Part shown: one piece after another, positions 1-12,159 of the stretch
How the letters are laid out: each line of letters opens with the position of its first letter
Numbering within the stretch: the stretch's first letter is position 1
NCBI RefSeq assembly: GCF_032118995.1
Contig: NC_092651.1
Coordinates: forward strand, 16,679,349-16,743,348
Direction of reading: 5' to 3'
Length of the DNA: 64,000 nucleotides
From: Asterias amurensis
Lineage: Eukaryota; Echinodermata; Asteroidea; Forcipulatida; Asteriidae
Notes under the pieces: model-generated
What the model was told of the DNA's origin: nothing
Databases searched by the model: none
What the model saw: the letters and a program-made list of their open reading frames with translations, nothing else
Program-made: the position numbers and the translations under genes

Positions 1-243
1 CATAGAGCAAGGACTTCACTGAGCACTGGGAAATGTGCGTGTTGCCTCAGAATGTGTTTAGTCTGCAATAAATGCTTCCATGAAAAATATACATTCACTC
101 AAACTCGCACAATCACAGTGAAAAGCTATTGCGTCTGGTAATATTTAAGTCTAATTTGCTCTACTTCAAGAAGTGGCAATGTTTTCTCGATTCTTACTTT
201 TAAATGCTACTATACAAAAACTATTCCAACCTTTTTTGTAACA

Positions 244-584
244 TTAAAGACACTAGACACTATCGGTAATTGTCAAAGACCAGTCTTCTCACTTGGGGTA
301 TCTTAACTCGATAAATTTACAAATTGTGAAAATTTGAGTTCAGCAATTGGTTGTTAAAAAAATTCTTGTCACACGAAGTTGTGTGCTTTCAGATGCTTGA
401 TTTTGAGACCTCAAAATCTAATTCTGATCAATCTCGAAATCAAATTCGTGGAAAATTACTTCTTTCTCTAAAACTTTGTTATAATTCAGGGGGAGCTACC
501 TAGCTCCCCATTACTCGTTACCAAGTGAGGTTTTATGCTAATAATTATTTTGAGTAATTACCAATAGTGTCCACTGCCTTTAAA
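244..584 (+). repeat. MITE family M1 copy
   Basis: Short non-autonomous DNA transposon with inverted ends of the form AAAGACACTAGACACTATCG and the reverse complement ending in TGTCCACTGCCTTTAA. The same unit recurs about 14 times in the window in both orientations, always outside the coding exons found here. It carries no protein frame of its own. Confidence 0.8.
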
Positions 585-706
585 GCCCAATTTTCCTTAC
601 TTTAAGAAGTGGAAATATTTTCTCAATTCTAATTTTCTTAAATTCTATTCAAAAACCATTCCAACTTTTTGTGGGGTCATGTAAAGTTGTACCTCCCATA
701 CCTTCA

Positions 707-943
707 TCATTGAAAAAGACAGACACCCCGGTCAGAATTTCTATTAACCTCCAGAAGAAATTCTTTCGTTCGATTTGCAGTGAAACATGACCATCGGGAG
801 TCCAATTGCACACTGAGTTTGCAACCATGCACTTTCACCTCTGTTCCCACTATACAAATTGTATCTAGCATTGCTAGCAAATCGGGAGAATTCAATACAG
901 GACAGTCCATACCATTAACAATAAACATGTTTACCTCTCCCAC
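707..943 (-). other. Unassigned 78-codon open frame
   Basis: An open frame that begins with methionine and has a plausible mixed composition, but no motif I recognise. It could be a chance frame, an exon of the gene to the left, or transposon debris. From 585 to 2074 I see no other gene and no strong repeat. Confidence 0.12.
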
Positions 944-2074
944 ATTATTATAATCTCCACACAGTGGTTAGTGCAGGTTCTTCAGTTTAGAATTGATTGA
1001 TCTCTTTCAATGGCTCACTGAGGAATTCATGGAGTTCCTTTGAAAAACATTTTCTTCTTTTAAGATGGTGTGAGAATGTACCATAATGGGGGAAGCATGC
1101 AGTTAGTGGCTGAGAAGGTTCACACATACTGAGTAACTAAGTAGGTTAATAGACCAACTGCTGTTCGGTCATATTATATTTCTTGCGTTCAAGTTGTTTC
1201 TGTTAATCTAATATTTCTGATTTCCCTTGCAAGGTCGCTCTCGAAATTCCTCACCTGAATTCTTTATGGGTCACTGTGAAATATATATTTTTAAAAATTT
1301 GGCTAGGAATGGAGAGAAGAAGAATTTTTACATATTTATTCTAAAACATATGATAGATTCCAAATGTGACTGTAAAAATTGCTCTTGAAATTCTACTGCA
1401 TGGAATGTTTATGGGTCAATGTAAAATATTGTACATGCAGACGTTGTTTACTGGTTGCATACCACTCGCGACTGTAAATTCTATTGTGCCAAGTTGCAAG
1501 GCTCTTGATGTTGTCATAAATCAAAAAGTGGGCTTTTCCAGTTACTTTTCAAGTTATTTCATTTTTGTGTGAAAGATTTAGTGAGTTTTTACACAAATTA
1601 AGTCGTCTGTCATCTGGAACAATATTCCAAACAATTCATATCCTTGTCAAGGTTTAGTTATATTTCAAAGTTAACATTTCTGTCAAAAATAACCCACATT
1701 ATTTAGTGATATAACCAGCGGATGTATGCTTCATTGAAAAAAGGCACCAGTAAATAATAAAATAATAATAACCTTTTGTACTGAAATATGTAAAGTCTGT
1801 GAGCCATCAGTTCAGACAGCCCCCAAACCCACCATAAAACCTTGAGAATATGAAAGCATATTGAATTATGGTAGGGGAGTAGCATATTTAAATAAAAAGT
1901 GTTGGAATGTATTGTTCACAAATAAAAAGCTATATAAGTACGATTAATGGCTAATGTCAGTGACTTTGACATAAATTACCTCCATGTTATGCCTATGAAT
2001 AGGTGAAGGTTTATATCAAATTATCAACTGATGTTACAGTTTTACAATCGTTTGCTCTTTCTCCCCATGCATTT

Positions 2075-2463
2075 AAAGGAACACGTTGCCTTGGATCGGA
2101 CGAGTTGGCCAAAACAAAAGCGTTTGTAACCGTTTTTTATATAATGCATACGGTTGGAAAGATGTTTTAAAAGTAGAATACAATGAGCCACACAAGTTTG
2201 CCTCGAAATTGCGTGGTTTTCCTTCTACTGTGCGAACTAACACGGTCGGCCATTTATGGGAGTCAAAATTTTGACCCCCATAAATGGCCGACGTGTTAGT
2301 CGACAAGGTAAAAGGAAAACCACGCAATTTTGAGGCATGTTTGTGTGGATCATTGTATTCTACTTTTACAACATCTTTCTACCCATATGCATTTTATAAA
2401 AAACGGTTACAAACGCTTTTCAAAGACCAACTCAACCGATCCAAGGCAATGTGTTCCTTTAAA
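2075..2463. repeat. Foldback MITE family M2 copy
   Basis: Long near-palindrome. The ends read AAAGGAACACGTTGCCTTGG and its inverse, and the centre is an inverted GGCCATTTATGGGAGTC pair around 2250-2290. Related copies lie at 8730-9117 and 57764-58140. The open frames across it are artefacts of the palindrome. Confidence 0.85.
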
Positions 2464-2791
2464 GGTGTGTTAAACTATCCATTGCTTTAATTTATGTAAT
2501 AAAATCCGCTATATTCCTATGAATTCCTGTGTGAATTAAGTACTGGTAAAGTTGAGGGTAGGCAAAAAATGAGTAGTCGTTTAGGAATGTTGTGTGGTGT
2601 TCATTAGCCAAGGTTTATTAGAGTTACAAAAATATGCATGATACCACTTGATGCCTTTACTAATTATTACAGTAACATTTTACAATATTGGGTCATTTGT
2701 AAAACTATTTTTTTTTTAACCAAATCTTTATTTAATTGTTATTTCCACAGAAGAATAACTTAAATGTTTTCCAACTTGAATATATTGTTAG

Positions 2792-3195
2792 TTTAAAGGA
2801 TTTGGGTACTTTTTCAAAATGTCCACAGATTTACATTAAACTTACAGGGTTTGAAGATAATGATAGTGGAAAGCTTCCCTTCAAATATTACTAACTAAGG
2901 TTGTGTAGTTTTTGAGAAATGAGTAAAACAAGTCACAAAATAGTTTTGGTCTCATGAGACCAAAATTATTTTAGCATGTAAAATCCCCTTAACCAGTTAT
3001 GATATTATACCAAAACCATGTAGTACTGGTTAATTTGTTTTTACATGCTAAAACTGAGACAAAAAGTATTACTTTTACTCATTAAAATTTCTAGGGAAGC
3101 TTTCTACTATCATAATCTTCAAACTGTGTAAGTTTAATGTATATCTGTGGACAATTGTGTTTTTTGTTAGGAAAAAGTACATATACCCTTTAAAA
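2792..3195. repeat. Foldback MITE family M3 copy
   Basis: Inverted-repeat element with ends like TTTAAAGGATTTGGGTAC. Subterminal CAGATTTACATTAAACTTAC is repeated in inverse at the other end. A second copy is at 35885-36230 inside a VSP intron. Confidence 0.75.
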
Positions 3196-3532
3196 GATAC
3201 CATGAATGATTTGTGTATGTAGACTGTTTGTACAGAACATGACTGTTCCGAAAACCTGGTTTTGATAACCTCTCATCAACTAAACGCTATGGTTATAGGA
3301 TTAGGGTTGTGAGGAAAATACATTAGGGTACTTCAGAATATTGGGGTTTGTCAGAACATTGGGTGTTGAAAGTTCCGAAGCAGGTGTAACCGTTTTGTAC
3401 CAGAGCTCAATTTCACTAGAGCTGCCTTTAAGCAGGCTACCCCAGAGGCCCAGCAAGTCTTCTGTACCCAATGTGGATTTGCCTTATTGGTGAAGAATTG
3501 TACTTTTTAGAAAATAATTTGCAAAAAATAGT

Positions 3533-3640
3533 TAAAGGCCTGATGTTTCGACCCTAGCAGAGTCTTTCTCTTTTAACCTTCGAGAAAGACTCTGCTAGGG
3601 TCGAAGTGTCAGGCCATTAACTATTTTTTGCGTTTATATA
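3533..3640. repeat. Short foldback TCGACCCTAGCAGAGTC
   Basis: Perfect-looking hairpin: GACCCTAGCAGAGTCTTTCTC followed a few bases later by its reverse complement. Arms of the same sequence recur at 39808-39835, 53621-53682 and 56300-56362, the last two in ANKLE2 introns close to splice sites. The interval 3641-4300 holds nothing else I can identify. Confidence 0.6.
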
Positions 3641-4301
3641 CTCTCGCGGGTCCATTTGGTTGGTAAGTTGTTTGCAACAGCTAATTTTATTTTCTCTAGA
3701 AAATAATTTAACAGCTAATTTAAGATTACTTTCTGACTACAGGCAATTGTTTTACCCGTTCACTTGTTTACCTGTAGATTCGTGCTCTGCAAGGCCGAAT
3801 GAAGCCTTATAAAACACCCATCAATATTCACACACAAAATTACTGAATGCACATTATATTTTCTACTTCTAGTTCTACCTCAATGTTTGAATTCACAGAG
3901 AAATAATAAAGTCACTATAATTTATTAATATAGACAAAGCTTTCACTGAATCTATATCGGGTTCTCAAAAGTGAAGACTCTACAAATAGAGTAAACCCTT
4001 CTGAGTTCTGTAAAAAAAATCGTAACTGAGTTTCTTGGTTTCTTAAAAATTGTATTTTCAAACTCCCTTGTCAAATCCCCTTAGTAACACTGTGTGCTAA
4101 CTTTTCAGAAGACAAAACAAAATCGAGTTCCTGTCATATGCATAGTACTCGTATAGTATGCCAGTAAAACCCTTTTCATACTTCTATAAAATTGAAATAA
4201 ACCCAAGAAATACCACCGTTCACGTTGACCTTCGTTCAAGTGAAAACTACGATGTTGCTAAAAAAGAAAATCGTGAACTAAAATTAAAAAGACCAACCCA
4301 C

Positions 4302-4400
4302 CTCAATCCACCTGCGAGCCTCAGCCAAGGCATCTCCGAGCTGGATATTCTGCTCATTCTTAGAGTTGGTTTTACTTTGAGATTCCCACGAAACATCCAT
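4302..4400 (-). CDS. First coding exon of a calponin-homology protein, LIMCH1/LMO7-like (partial)
   Basis: Read on the minus strand, the ATG at 4400 sits in a good Kozak context (AAG ATG G), and an in-frame TAA lies a short way upstream. The frame gives about 33 residues ending LGDALAEARRWIE, followed by a GT donor (GAG|GTGGGT). In LIMCH1-type proteins the first exon ends at the same place, the FxEAxxWIE start of the calponin-homology domain, and the next exon continues with VTGxxFxDKDFR. No matching second exon is visible between 1 and 4300, so the gene would continue off the left edge through a long intron. The plus-strand 143-codon frame at 4158-4589 overlaps this exon and is probably its shadow. 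Family assignment rests on one short exon and is tentative. Confidence 0.45.
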
Positions 4401-4860
4401 CTTCAAAACGTGCACTTATTATTCCACAAATCGTCACCATTGAAGGTCTCTGTGAACCAAGTCTGTGAAAAATCCACCGTCAAAATTTGCTTCTTACTAT
4501 TGTGCCTTCTAGGGATTAACTTGTTGGAATGTACGGCGTGCTATGCGTGTCATTTCATTACACCGCGGGAGGCGTGCGTGTGGTGGTAGGCCACAGGTGA
4601 GAGGCGGGGTTTTCGCTCTTCACTTTTCACTACCAAAGAAAATGTCGTCTGCTTCTTTTTGTGTTGCCCTTGTTTGGCAGAGAGGTGCCACTGTGCAGAT
4701 GTGATGTCACGGCCTATGAGTCACCTGATTGGCTGAATGCCGTGAATGGGGGTCACAAAGTTTTTGTGTGTGGGGGCAGTCAATGGAATTTCCCGGTATA
4801 ATGCGCGTCAGTCTATAGAACAAGGTGTCGAGCTGGTGTGACCTAGTACTCGTCAAAGGG
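4401..4860 (-). promoter_or_regulatory. Probable 5' UTR and promoter of the calponin-homology gene
   Basis: The stretch upstream of the minus-strand start codon is richer in G+C and CpG than its surroundings, notably 4555-4610 and 4730-4860, as expected near a transcription start. No TATA box or start site can be fixed from sequence alone. Confidence 0.3.
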
Positions 4861-5284
4861 ATGTGGGCATTTTCATGTAAACAGGGAAACCCACAACAAT
4901 GACTTTGTTGCTGAAAGGTTCATACTGAAATAATTAACATTTTTCAAGCTTTCTTTTATGTTATTTTAGGGTGAACAAAGAACAAGTTGCTCACTTTTTA
5001 CTACTTTTTGATATTGTCTTGATAGGGTGCGTTTAAATTCTGACATGCCCTCTGTTTTCATGAAGTATGGAATTAAATATAATTTTTTATTTTTTAAAAA
5101 CATTTTTGGCAGTTTTGTCATTAATTGACACTACTTATTCTTTTCCAATTGAAGACAAACTATTCATTCCCTATAATTATTCATCATCTCTCGCCAATCC
5201 GAGCAGCGGAGCAAAAAAACCTAACCGTTTTCGAATAAAGCAGCATGAAACTATCCCTTGAATAGCGCCCTCTACCGATCGAGT

Positions 5285-5400
5285 AGCCGAAGTTGGTCCA
5301 TTCTCAAATTTTCACAGGTTTATTTTATGCATAATACGTTGAGATAAACCAAGTGAGAAGACTGGTCTTTGACAATCACCAATAACCAGTGTCTTAAAAG
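5285..5400 (-). repeat. Truncated MITE M1
   Basis: Only the left third of an M1 element is present, in inverse orientation (AAGTGAGAAGACTGGTCTTT and nearby). It directly abuts the next repeat. Confidence 0.6.
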
Positions 5401-5409
5401 TGAGTTAAA

Positions 5410-5775
5410 GATGCTATGTCAGATTTTTGGCCGATTTGACCAAAAAATTTTGATTTAAAAATCAATAGGTATTTTGATGGGGAGTCGGATGTTACATGTA
5501 CATTTGAGCCATTGCTCGAAAAAGTCCGCATACTATTAGTACCAGTAAAAAAAAAATGCTCAAATTGAGTTTTTGTTGGATCCCGACAATATATCACGAG
5601 ACCAATTCTTATGTGTTTTATAAGAAACGTTTCAAATTTTTGTCATGGTTCCCAACAATTAAAAGTATAAGTTAAACTTTTTTTCGTTAGAGCGGGTGAT
5701 ACTCTTTGAAATACCATTCACTCAAAAAAATCTATTTTTTAATGTTTGGGGCCAACAATCTGACATAGCATCGTA
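5410..5775. repeat. MITE family M6 copy
   Basis: The terminal motif GATGCTATGTCAGATTTTTG is inverted at the right end (CTGACATAGCATC). A second full copy is at 36418-36786. From 5776 to 6730 there is AT-rich sequence with a tRNA-like fragment near 6200 (TGGGATTCAAACCCACGACC) and no gene. Confidence 0.7.
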
Positions 5776-6730
5776 CTTCCCCGATGGATATTTTCGTTCA
5801 CTTAACTGCCTCAATCTACATTAATTATACATCCTCTACCAAAGAAAATCTAATTCCGGTGCTCATCAGTGAGAAAATCCTGCAAGGTCCCCTATGAATC
5901 GGCCAAGACCACACCCCAAAAATAGTATGAATAAACGCTGCATTGTCTTCTTTGTTGATTTATAAGTTTTAATATCTCATCATTACACCTTCAACATTAC
6001 ATTACATAATCCCAAAAACATAACACAAGATGGTTGAGCCAAGAATTTTGATAGAAAATTTCAAAATAAAAACAAGAATGTAGAAACTAAAAAGAAAGAT
6101 GCATGTTAATAAATATTAATTTTGGTTTAACCCTTACATGGATGTGTGTTAGCACTGTCTGTATTCTCAGTACTTTCTCAAGTTCCATGAAAAAATATAT
6201 CTTGGCTGGGATTCAAACCCACGACCTTTGCATTTTTGGTGCATAGCCAAAATTATTATTCTTTCTCCCCTGCAAAAGCATCAATCTTCCCCAAACTAAT
6301 TTATAATAAACATACAGTCAACCCTCATTCTAAAGACCACTGTTGCGTGGTTCTGAAAGAGTACATTCTGTAGTCCCGAAACTCATTTCTGCTTTGCATT
6401 TCTGTCTTGGTAATTTGGCTAGTCCCAGTGGTCTAACCGTCTTGTTATACAGAAGTCAACTGTCTTGTTGTACTGGTATAATTAATATCTAACACATACC
6501 CAATGTTTAAAAAAAATTAACAACCAAAATTAAATAAATTGTTTAAGTAATAACAATAAAATAAATTTACAGCATTCCGAAACAAAAAACCTAAAAGGAT
6601 CATCAGCGATGCCGCCGCAGAAAATCAACAGAACAATCTGAAATCAGAACCGAAAAGAATTTGCTTTGAAAACAAAGTGTGGGAATTTCATTCTTGTTAT
6701 GACAAATAAGCATTAAAATCAACAAAACAA

Positions 6731-6897
6731 ATAGACCTTATGCACATGACATCATATGAGTAGGGGGTCCTCGAAAGAGGTCACACTGTGGTCGATACTG
6801 TTTGGCGTGCATACATAATGTATGTTTCCATTGTTTGATCATAGTTTCACCTCTAAGATTGTGGCATGCCGACGTCGGTGCATAAGGTCTATTCATA
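6731..6897. repeat. Foldback MITE family M7 copy
   Basis: Ends ATAGACCTTATGCACATGAC and its inverse GTGCATAAGGTCTAT. Diverged relatives are at about 12160-12332 and 33318-33503. A different GC-richer foldback containing GGCTCGGTTAAAC fills about 6985-7230. Confidence 0.65.
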
Positions 6898-7474
6898 TAC
6901 AAAAGAAATGTTAAACACTCTACAGAGCTGCCAACCTTTGCAATCAGGGAGCTTGTGTACAACATTCAGGGAGATGTTCAGTAAGGTCACAGACGGATGG
7001 GAGATTTAACCGAGTCGTTGCGTCCGCACTGGATTTTCTGGCTCGGTTAAACCGACTTGGTCAATCATCCTGGGCACCTTTGGCTCGGTTAAACTACCCA
7101 CGCGGCGTGGGAAAGTTACCCGTCAGGAAAGTTACCCGGGCTGTTAGCACTGGACTTGACTGAAATTGGTAAGTTACCCATTGGCTCGGTTAGTTTGCCC
7201 AAATTAAGTCTAGTGCGAACACGGCTTTCAGTCAACACAGGGATCTATAATCAGGGAGATTTTCAAATTTGTTCATCAATACATGGAATGGGTTTATTTT
7301 CCTGGGAGCTTTCTGCAAAATCAGAGAGTTGGCAGCTCTTATATTATGTACAACAGTAAAACACCCCCCCCCCCAAAAAAAAGAAAAAAAAAAAAAAAAA
7401 AATAGATTTTCACAACTCGCACAAATAGTAAAAAGATCATTTAGCTATTGGAAACGCCAAGGGGAAATATTTAG

Positions 7475-7567
7475 GGCTTGTTCAGATTTGGTTTGGCTTA
7501 CAAAAGTCGCTTTCAATATCAGCATCTATCGATAAGCTGGGGAAAGAAATTATCATCATTACAAGCC
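7475..7567 (-). ncRNA. C/D snoRNA family A, copy A1
   Basis: On the minus strand a 7-bp terminal stem (GGCTTGT...ACAAGCC) brackets a C box (ATGATGA) and a D box (CTGA). An internal CTGA near the middle may be D'. Lies in the intron after exon 7637-7689. Identical in sequence to A2, A3, A4, A6 and A8. Confidence 0.85.
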
Positions 7568-8090
7568 TCTAAATAAAATAAGTTTGTTGAAAAAAACGGG
7601 GGGAAATGTAATCGATCAATAATAGGTTAAACTCACCTTTGACCTTGGTGTAGTGGGTCATGGTCATCATCTCTTGGATTATGGTCAGCCTGAATAAAAA
7701 GTAGCAAACGATTCATTTGCAACTTCAAATAAAATGCAATGGATACTTTTAAATAAAAACATGGCCTCTAGTCCAGAGGTCCTACATTTCCCTTGAAATT
7801 TGAGAATTCGTTCAACCACACTTCGAAACTCATGATGATTTGTGTCCCCCCTCTAATATATCTTCCATGAAATTGTTTTGCAAATATAAACATTCATTTT
7901 GTCAATTGCTCAACGAATGAGTGTCACAAACTCAATTTGAATCGAGTAATCTTTGTGTGGATTTCAAAACTCGGTCGAGAAAGCTACCATTATTTATTAT
8001 TTGTGTGGTTTATTCATCACCCACTCCAATTTTTCAAACTGTGAAGCAGACGGATACAATGGACCCTACGCTCTAAGAGAGTGACATAAA

Positions 8091-8183
8091 GGCTTGTTCA
8101 GATTTGGTTTGGCTTACAAAAGTCGCTTTCAATATCAGCATCTATCGATAAGCTGGGGAAAGAAATTATCATCATTACAAGCC
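8091..8183 (-). ncRNA. C/D snoRNA family A, copy A2
   Basis: 93 nt, identical to A1: terminal stem, C box ATGATGA, D box CTGA. Sits between host exons 8550-8599 and 7637-7689. The flanking intron sequence is unrelated to that around A1, so only the snoRNA is conserved. Confidence 0.85.
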
Positions 8184-8729
8184 ATCGACACCAACTCCTT
8201 AGAATGATTTATTGGGATTCTTCCTCACTCAAACAAGATCCAATGGGAGATTTTGAGGCGCTAGGTGGCAGCAGAGTTACCAGGAAAATGTCCATTGCTT
8301 ACGTGGTTCTGAGCATGCGCACATTACCGAGAACAATTGATTCTACCTGGCAAGTCTGCTGCCACCTAGTGTCCCAAAAGTCCCCTATGATGGTAATTCA
8401 AAACCCAGATTATGATGGTAAGCCCGGTCATTTGTAAAAGCATAATCAATATTAGTGCAGACCTCAGCAGGCATGACATTTTGTTCTTGGGAAAGGGTCA
8501 AACAAGTTTGATTTTCAAAGGAGATAGTTTTCAAACAGAAACTCCTTACCTAACTCTTATCAGCCAACGTTACGATCCGCTTCTTATTTCTTGTAAGATC
8601 TGCAAAAATTAACAAATATCACTTTACATTTCATGTTAAAACTTCATTTCCATCACAACATAGGGAGCCTTAATTATGAACCAAAGGGAGCCCATGTCTG
8701 CCAGTATTTTCTGGACTGTGCAGAGACTG

Positions 8730-9117
8730 AAAGGAACACGTTGCCTTGGATCGGTCGAGTTGGTCTTTGAAAAGCGTTTGTAACCGTTTGCTATAAAATT
8801 GGTATTGTTAGAAAGATGTTGTAAAAGTAGAATACAATGATCTACACAAATACGCCTCAAAATTGCGTGGTTTTCGTTTTACCTCGTCGACTAACATGGT
8901 CGGCCATTTATGGGAGTCAAAAAGTTGACTCCCATAAATGGCCGACTGTGTTAATTCGCGACGTAAAATGAAAACCGTGCAATTTTGAGTGATGCTTGTG
9001 TGGATCATTATATTCTACTTTTAAAACATCTTTCCAACCATATACATTTCATAACAAACGGTTTCAAACGCTTTTTTATAGACCAACTCGTCCGATCCAA
9101 GGCAACGTGTTCCTTTA
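8730..9117. repeat. Foldback MITE family M2 copy in a host intron
   Basis: Palindromic element with the same ends as 2075-2463. It is inserted between U14 copy 1 and the next exon (8550-8599). This explains the unusually long distance between that snoRNA and its 3' splice site. Confidence 0.85.
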
Positions 9118-9218
9118 AACTCCTATATCAAAGCGCTGATAAAACAAAATATTGTGTTTAGTGTTTTGGTAACCATTCAACATCAAAGATATCAAGTTTT
9201 GTGCCAAAGGCAAAGTCG

Positions 9219-9318
9219 GTCAGCTCAGACATCCAAGGAAGTTGAAACCATCATGAAGACCCGGAGGTCTCTCTGGTGGAAACTGCAGATGTTGGGAAAA
9301 AATATCATCATCGCCGAC
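9219..9318 (-). ncRNA. SNORD14: U14 snoRNA copy 1 (SNORD14)
   Basis: Minus strand: stem GTCGGC...GCTGAC, C box in GATGATGA, the U14 hallmark GCAGTTTCCACCAGA (antisense to 18S rRNA, essential for 18S processing) and, just before the CTGA D box, CTTCCTTGGATGT (guide for 2'-O-methylation of 18S, complementary to ACATCCAAGGAAG). One difference from the other copies in the C' region (CATGATGG). Confidence 0.9.
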
Positions 9319-9824
9319 AGAAATTCGCATCTTTGGAACCATCTTTAATAAATCTTGTATTAAGACCAAAGATGCCTATAGAGGAAACTTAATCAAAAAA
9401 GTACAGATTTCACAATTTTGTGAAGTTGTTAAACAGGAAAAAAAACAAAAAAACAAGCAATTTCGCTTGGCAAAATAATATAAGGGCTCTGGTCGTACCA
9501 GTATGAATGACACTCTTTTTTTGACTGGTAACCTGTCACGGTTTTCTTTATGCCAAGCAAGTTTTGTTTGCTTACAAGCTTGTTGAGACTGGGCTCTGCC
9601 GAACATGAGTTCGAGCCAACACTGTAAATAACAGCACTTGGAACATTCAAATCTCTTCTCAAAACTTATCATATGTCACCGGTTTTTAAGGACTAATTTT
9701 GTTGGTTTTTGGTTTTTACTGCGCCCTGAACACCCAGCAAGGTGGATATGTGCGCATTACAAGTAATATTATTATTATTATTAAAGCACACCATATTGCT
9801 ATGATTATGATGACCATGGCTTAC

Positions 9825-9850
9825 CTAATTCCGGATGTCAGAGGCAAAAT
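9825..9850 (-). other. Host-gene micro-exon (26 nt)
   Basis: Bounded by TCCTCAG on the acceptor side and TTAG|GTAAGCC on the donor side. It sits between the introns carrying C1 and U14 copy 1. Short, but both borders fit consensus. Confidence 0.45.
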
Positions 9851-10275
9851 CTGAGGAGAAATGGAAACCAAATGAAATGATTTTGAAAATATTGACTGTT
9901 TTTTGCATAGTGAGGTATCAATATCCATGAGAAATATTTGGCCTACGGTAACACCATGCGAGTATCTACTTGCTGTGCAGACTATGTTCGAGTAGCCAGG
10001 CTGTTCTGGTAACCCATGTTGCTACAAGCTTGGAACATTCATGATCACACAATAGATGGAAAGAAAGCTACTTGGCTGAATGTATAAATATTTAATTGTT
10101 TATGTAATAAGGTCTTCCAAATATTGATTACGGCGAATCAATCTAAACTGGTAAAGCAAAGTGAGATGTCATAACACAAATCGCTATGGTGATACTGACA
10201 ACTCATCTTTCGACGACTCTTAGTGGTTTGTAGGCCCCCAAGATCGAGCCCAGCTGGGCTTATTACTATATAGAC

Positions 10276-10360
10276 ATGGTTCAGATCTCCAAGGTGAAAT
10301 GTGACCCATCACTGTGCTGTACACTAGGGATCAACGGATATAGGGTCTCATCATAACCAT
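10276..10360 (-). ncRNA. C/D snoRNA family C, copy C1
   Basis: Minus strand: stem ATGGTT...AACCAT, C box ATGATGA, D box CTGA. The 14 nt before the D box read TTCACCTTGGAGAT, complementary to the conserved 28S rRNA segment (T)CTCCAAGGTGAA, so a 28S 2'-O-methylation guide is likely. A GTGATGG in the middle may be C'. I cannot assign a SNORD number. Identical to C2. Confidence 0.82.
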
Positions 10361-10589
10361 AATAATGCAAATCTTAAATTTTTGAAATTTCTACCGTTTA
10401 TCAAACGCAAAAACAAATTGAAATAAATAAATGACAAAACCAACCTATTCAAGAGGAATGAGAAATGCTGATATCCCCAGCATCACGTTGGTTGCGTATC
10501 ACGAGACCTGGAAAAGTATCACATATTATCAAGTATTATTTTAAGAGAAGCGAACGAAATTGCTAAATAACAAAGTACAATATTGGGGT

Positions 10590-10780
10590 GAACAAAGAAA
10601 AAATGACCAGAGCGGGGCTTGAACCTGCAACCGCTGGCTTAATGGTCCCGAGGTTCTACCAAATGAGCTATCTAGTGGTCTTCCAATTTTGTCAACTTTG
10701 TTCCCCAAAGTACAATATCTTTGTTCCCAAAGTACAATATCTTTGTTCCCGAAATACAATATCTTTGTTCCCAAGTGAAA
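10590..10780. repeat. tRNA-like fragment plus short tandem repeat
   Basis: An antisense tRNA-like block (GGGGCTTGAACCTGCAACC) is followed by about four copies of a 22-bp unit containing TTTGTTCCCAAAGTACAATA (10699-10770). Both lie in the host intron that also carries A3. Confidence 0.5.
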
Positions 10781-10803
10781 CATTTTCTCGCTTGACCTAC
10801 GGA

Positions 10804-10896
10804 GGCTTGTTCAGATTTGGTTTGGCTTACAAAAGTCGCTTTCAATATCAGCATCTATCGATAAGCTGGGGAAAGAAATTATCATCATTACAAGCC
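10804..10896 (-). ncRNA. C/D snoRNA family A, copy A3
   Basis: 93 nt, identical to A1 and A2 with the same stem and boxes. In the intron between host exons 11319-11357 and 10445-10507. It stands apart from the main A/U14 array, between two family C copies. Confidence 0.85.
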
Positions 10897-11749
10897 TCTT
10901 CACAGGTTTCTAATCATTTGACGGCACACCATGGCTCTCGATCGTCATGTGTTTTAGTATTGGATGCCCTTAGTAAAAACCCTTAGCAACAGTAATAGCC
11001 GTAGCTGTAATTTCAGATACAGTCCTTACATGCCTCGAGTTTTGTTCTCTAAGGGGCACATCATTCTCCCTCTGGTAAAGGGGCATTTCTATGAGGAAAA
11101 TATAAATCTGGATTGGAACTTTGCAAGAAGGCACCGCAGCAAAAGCACAAGGCACCACAGCAAAAGCACAAGGCACCACATCAAAAGCACAGGGCACCAT
11201 GGCAATTGCTGTGGGTGCCGTGGGTTATTTAGGGCATGGCCTTACTTTTCCATAAAATGAAAAGGAACCATGGCAGCATTTAAAAAAAAGAAAAATTGAA
11301 CAAAGTACCTAACCTTACCTTTCATTCACTAGAAAAGACAGATGACGTTGCAATAGCCTGCAAGCAGAGGCAAGAAACTCCATGACGAGATCTTTATATC
11401 TAAGAAAGGAATAAAAGGCTTTTCAACTACTAATTTACAGAGATAATTCCGTACATGAAAAGTTTTATGTTTAGTAAAGCTGTTTATTTTTCAAGAGTAC
11501 ATAATTTACTTTATAAAAAAGAAAGAGAAAAAAAGACATCCATTCTAGTACTGATCTGTGAAAAATAACATGTTAAGTAGAGCTGTTTATTTTCAAGAGT
11601 ACAACATCGACTTAAAAAAAAAAAGGACATCCATTTTAGAACAGGTGTCAAGAATTATGAAAGATTGGTTTAATGCGATCAACCACATAATGCAAAATAA
11701 ATCCACTTTCTGAAGATGTCAAATTATTTTCAGTTTATGTAGTGTGGAC

Positions 11750-11834
11750 ATGGTTCAGATCTCCAAGGTGAAATGTGACCCATCACTGTGCTGTACACTA
11801 GGGATCAACGGATATAGGGTCTCATCATAACCAT
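11750..11834 (-). ncRNA. C/D snoRNA family C, copy C2
   Basis: 85 nt, identical to C1, with a slightly longer stem (CATGGTT...AACCATG). C box ATGATGA and D box CTGA preceded by the 28S-directed guide. In the intron between exons 11952-12028 and 11319-11357. Confidence 0.82.
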
Positions 11835-12159
11835 GCTACAGACAGGACTGCTTTGGCTTAACAACTTTTAATATTTGTTTTCTTCTTGCAAACTTTTATA
11901 AAATTTAATAAAAACTTAATAAAAATATAACAAATCAATGGAGAAACAAACCTGTCAAGAATGAATAAGTTGTGTTGATATCTCTATACTTTACTATCCC
12001 GGTTGTTGTATATCACAGTACCACAGACCTGAAAGATTATCACATGTAATCAAGAAAGTTAACAAAATTGCTCTACAACCAAATACAAGAAAAACATTTT
12101 TTAAATCACCATTAAGGCTTTCGTGGTGCCTAAAGTGACGAGTAACAAAATATACTTTA

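Noticed and set aside
4158..4589. 143-codon plus-strand open frame as a gene
   Set aside because: It overlaps the better supported minus-strand calponin-homology start exon, has no recognisable domain, and ends in an ordinary stop without splice context.
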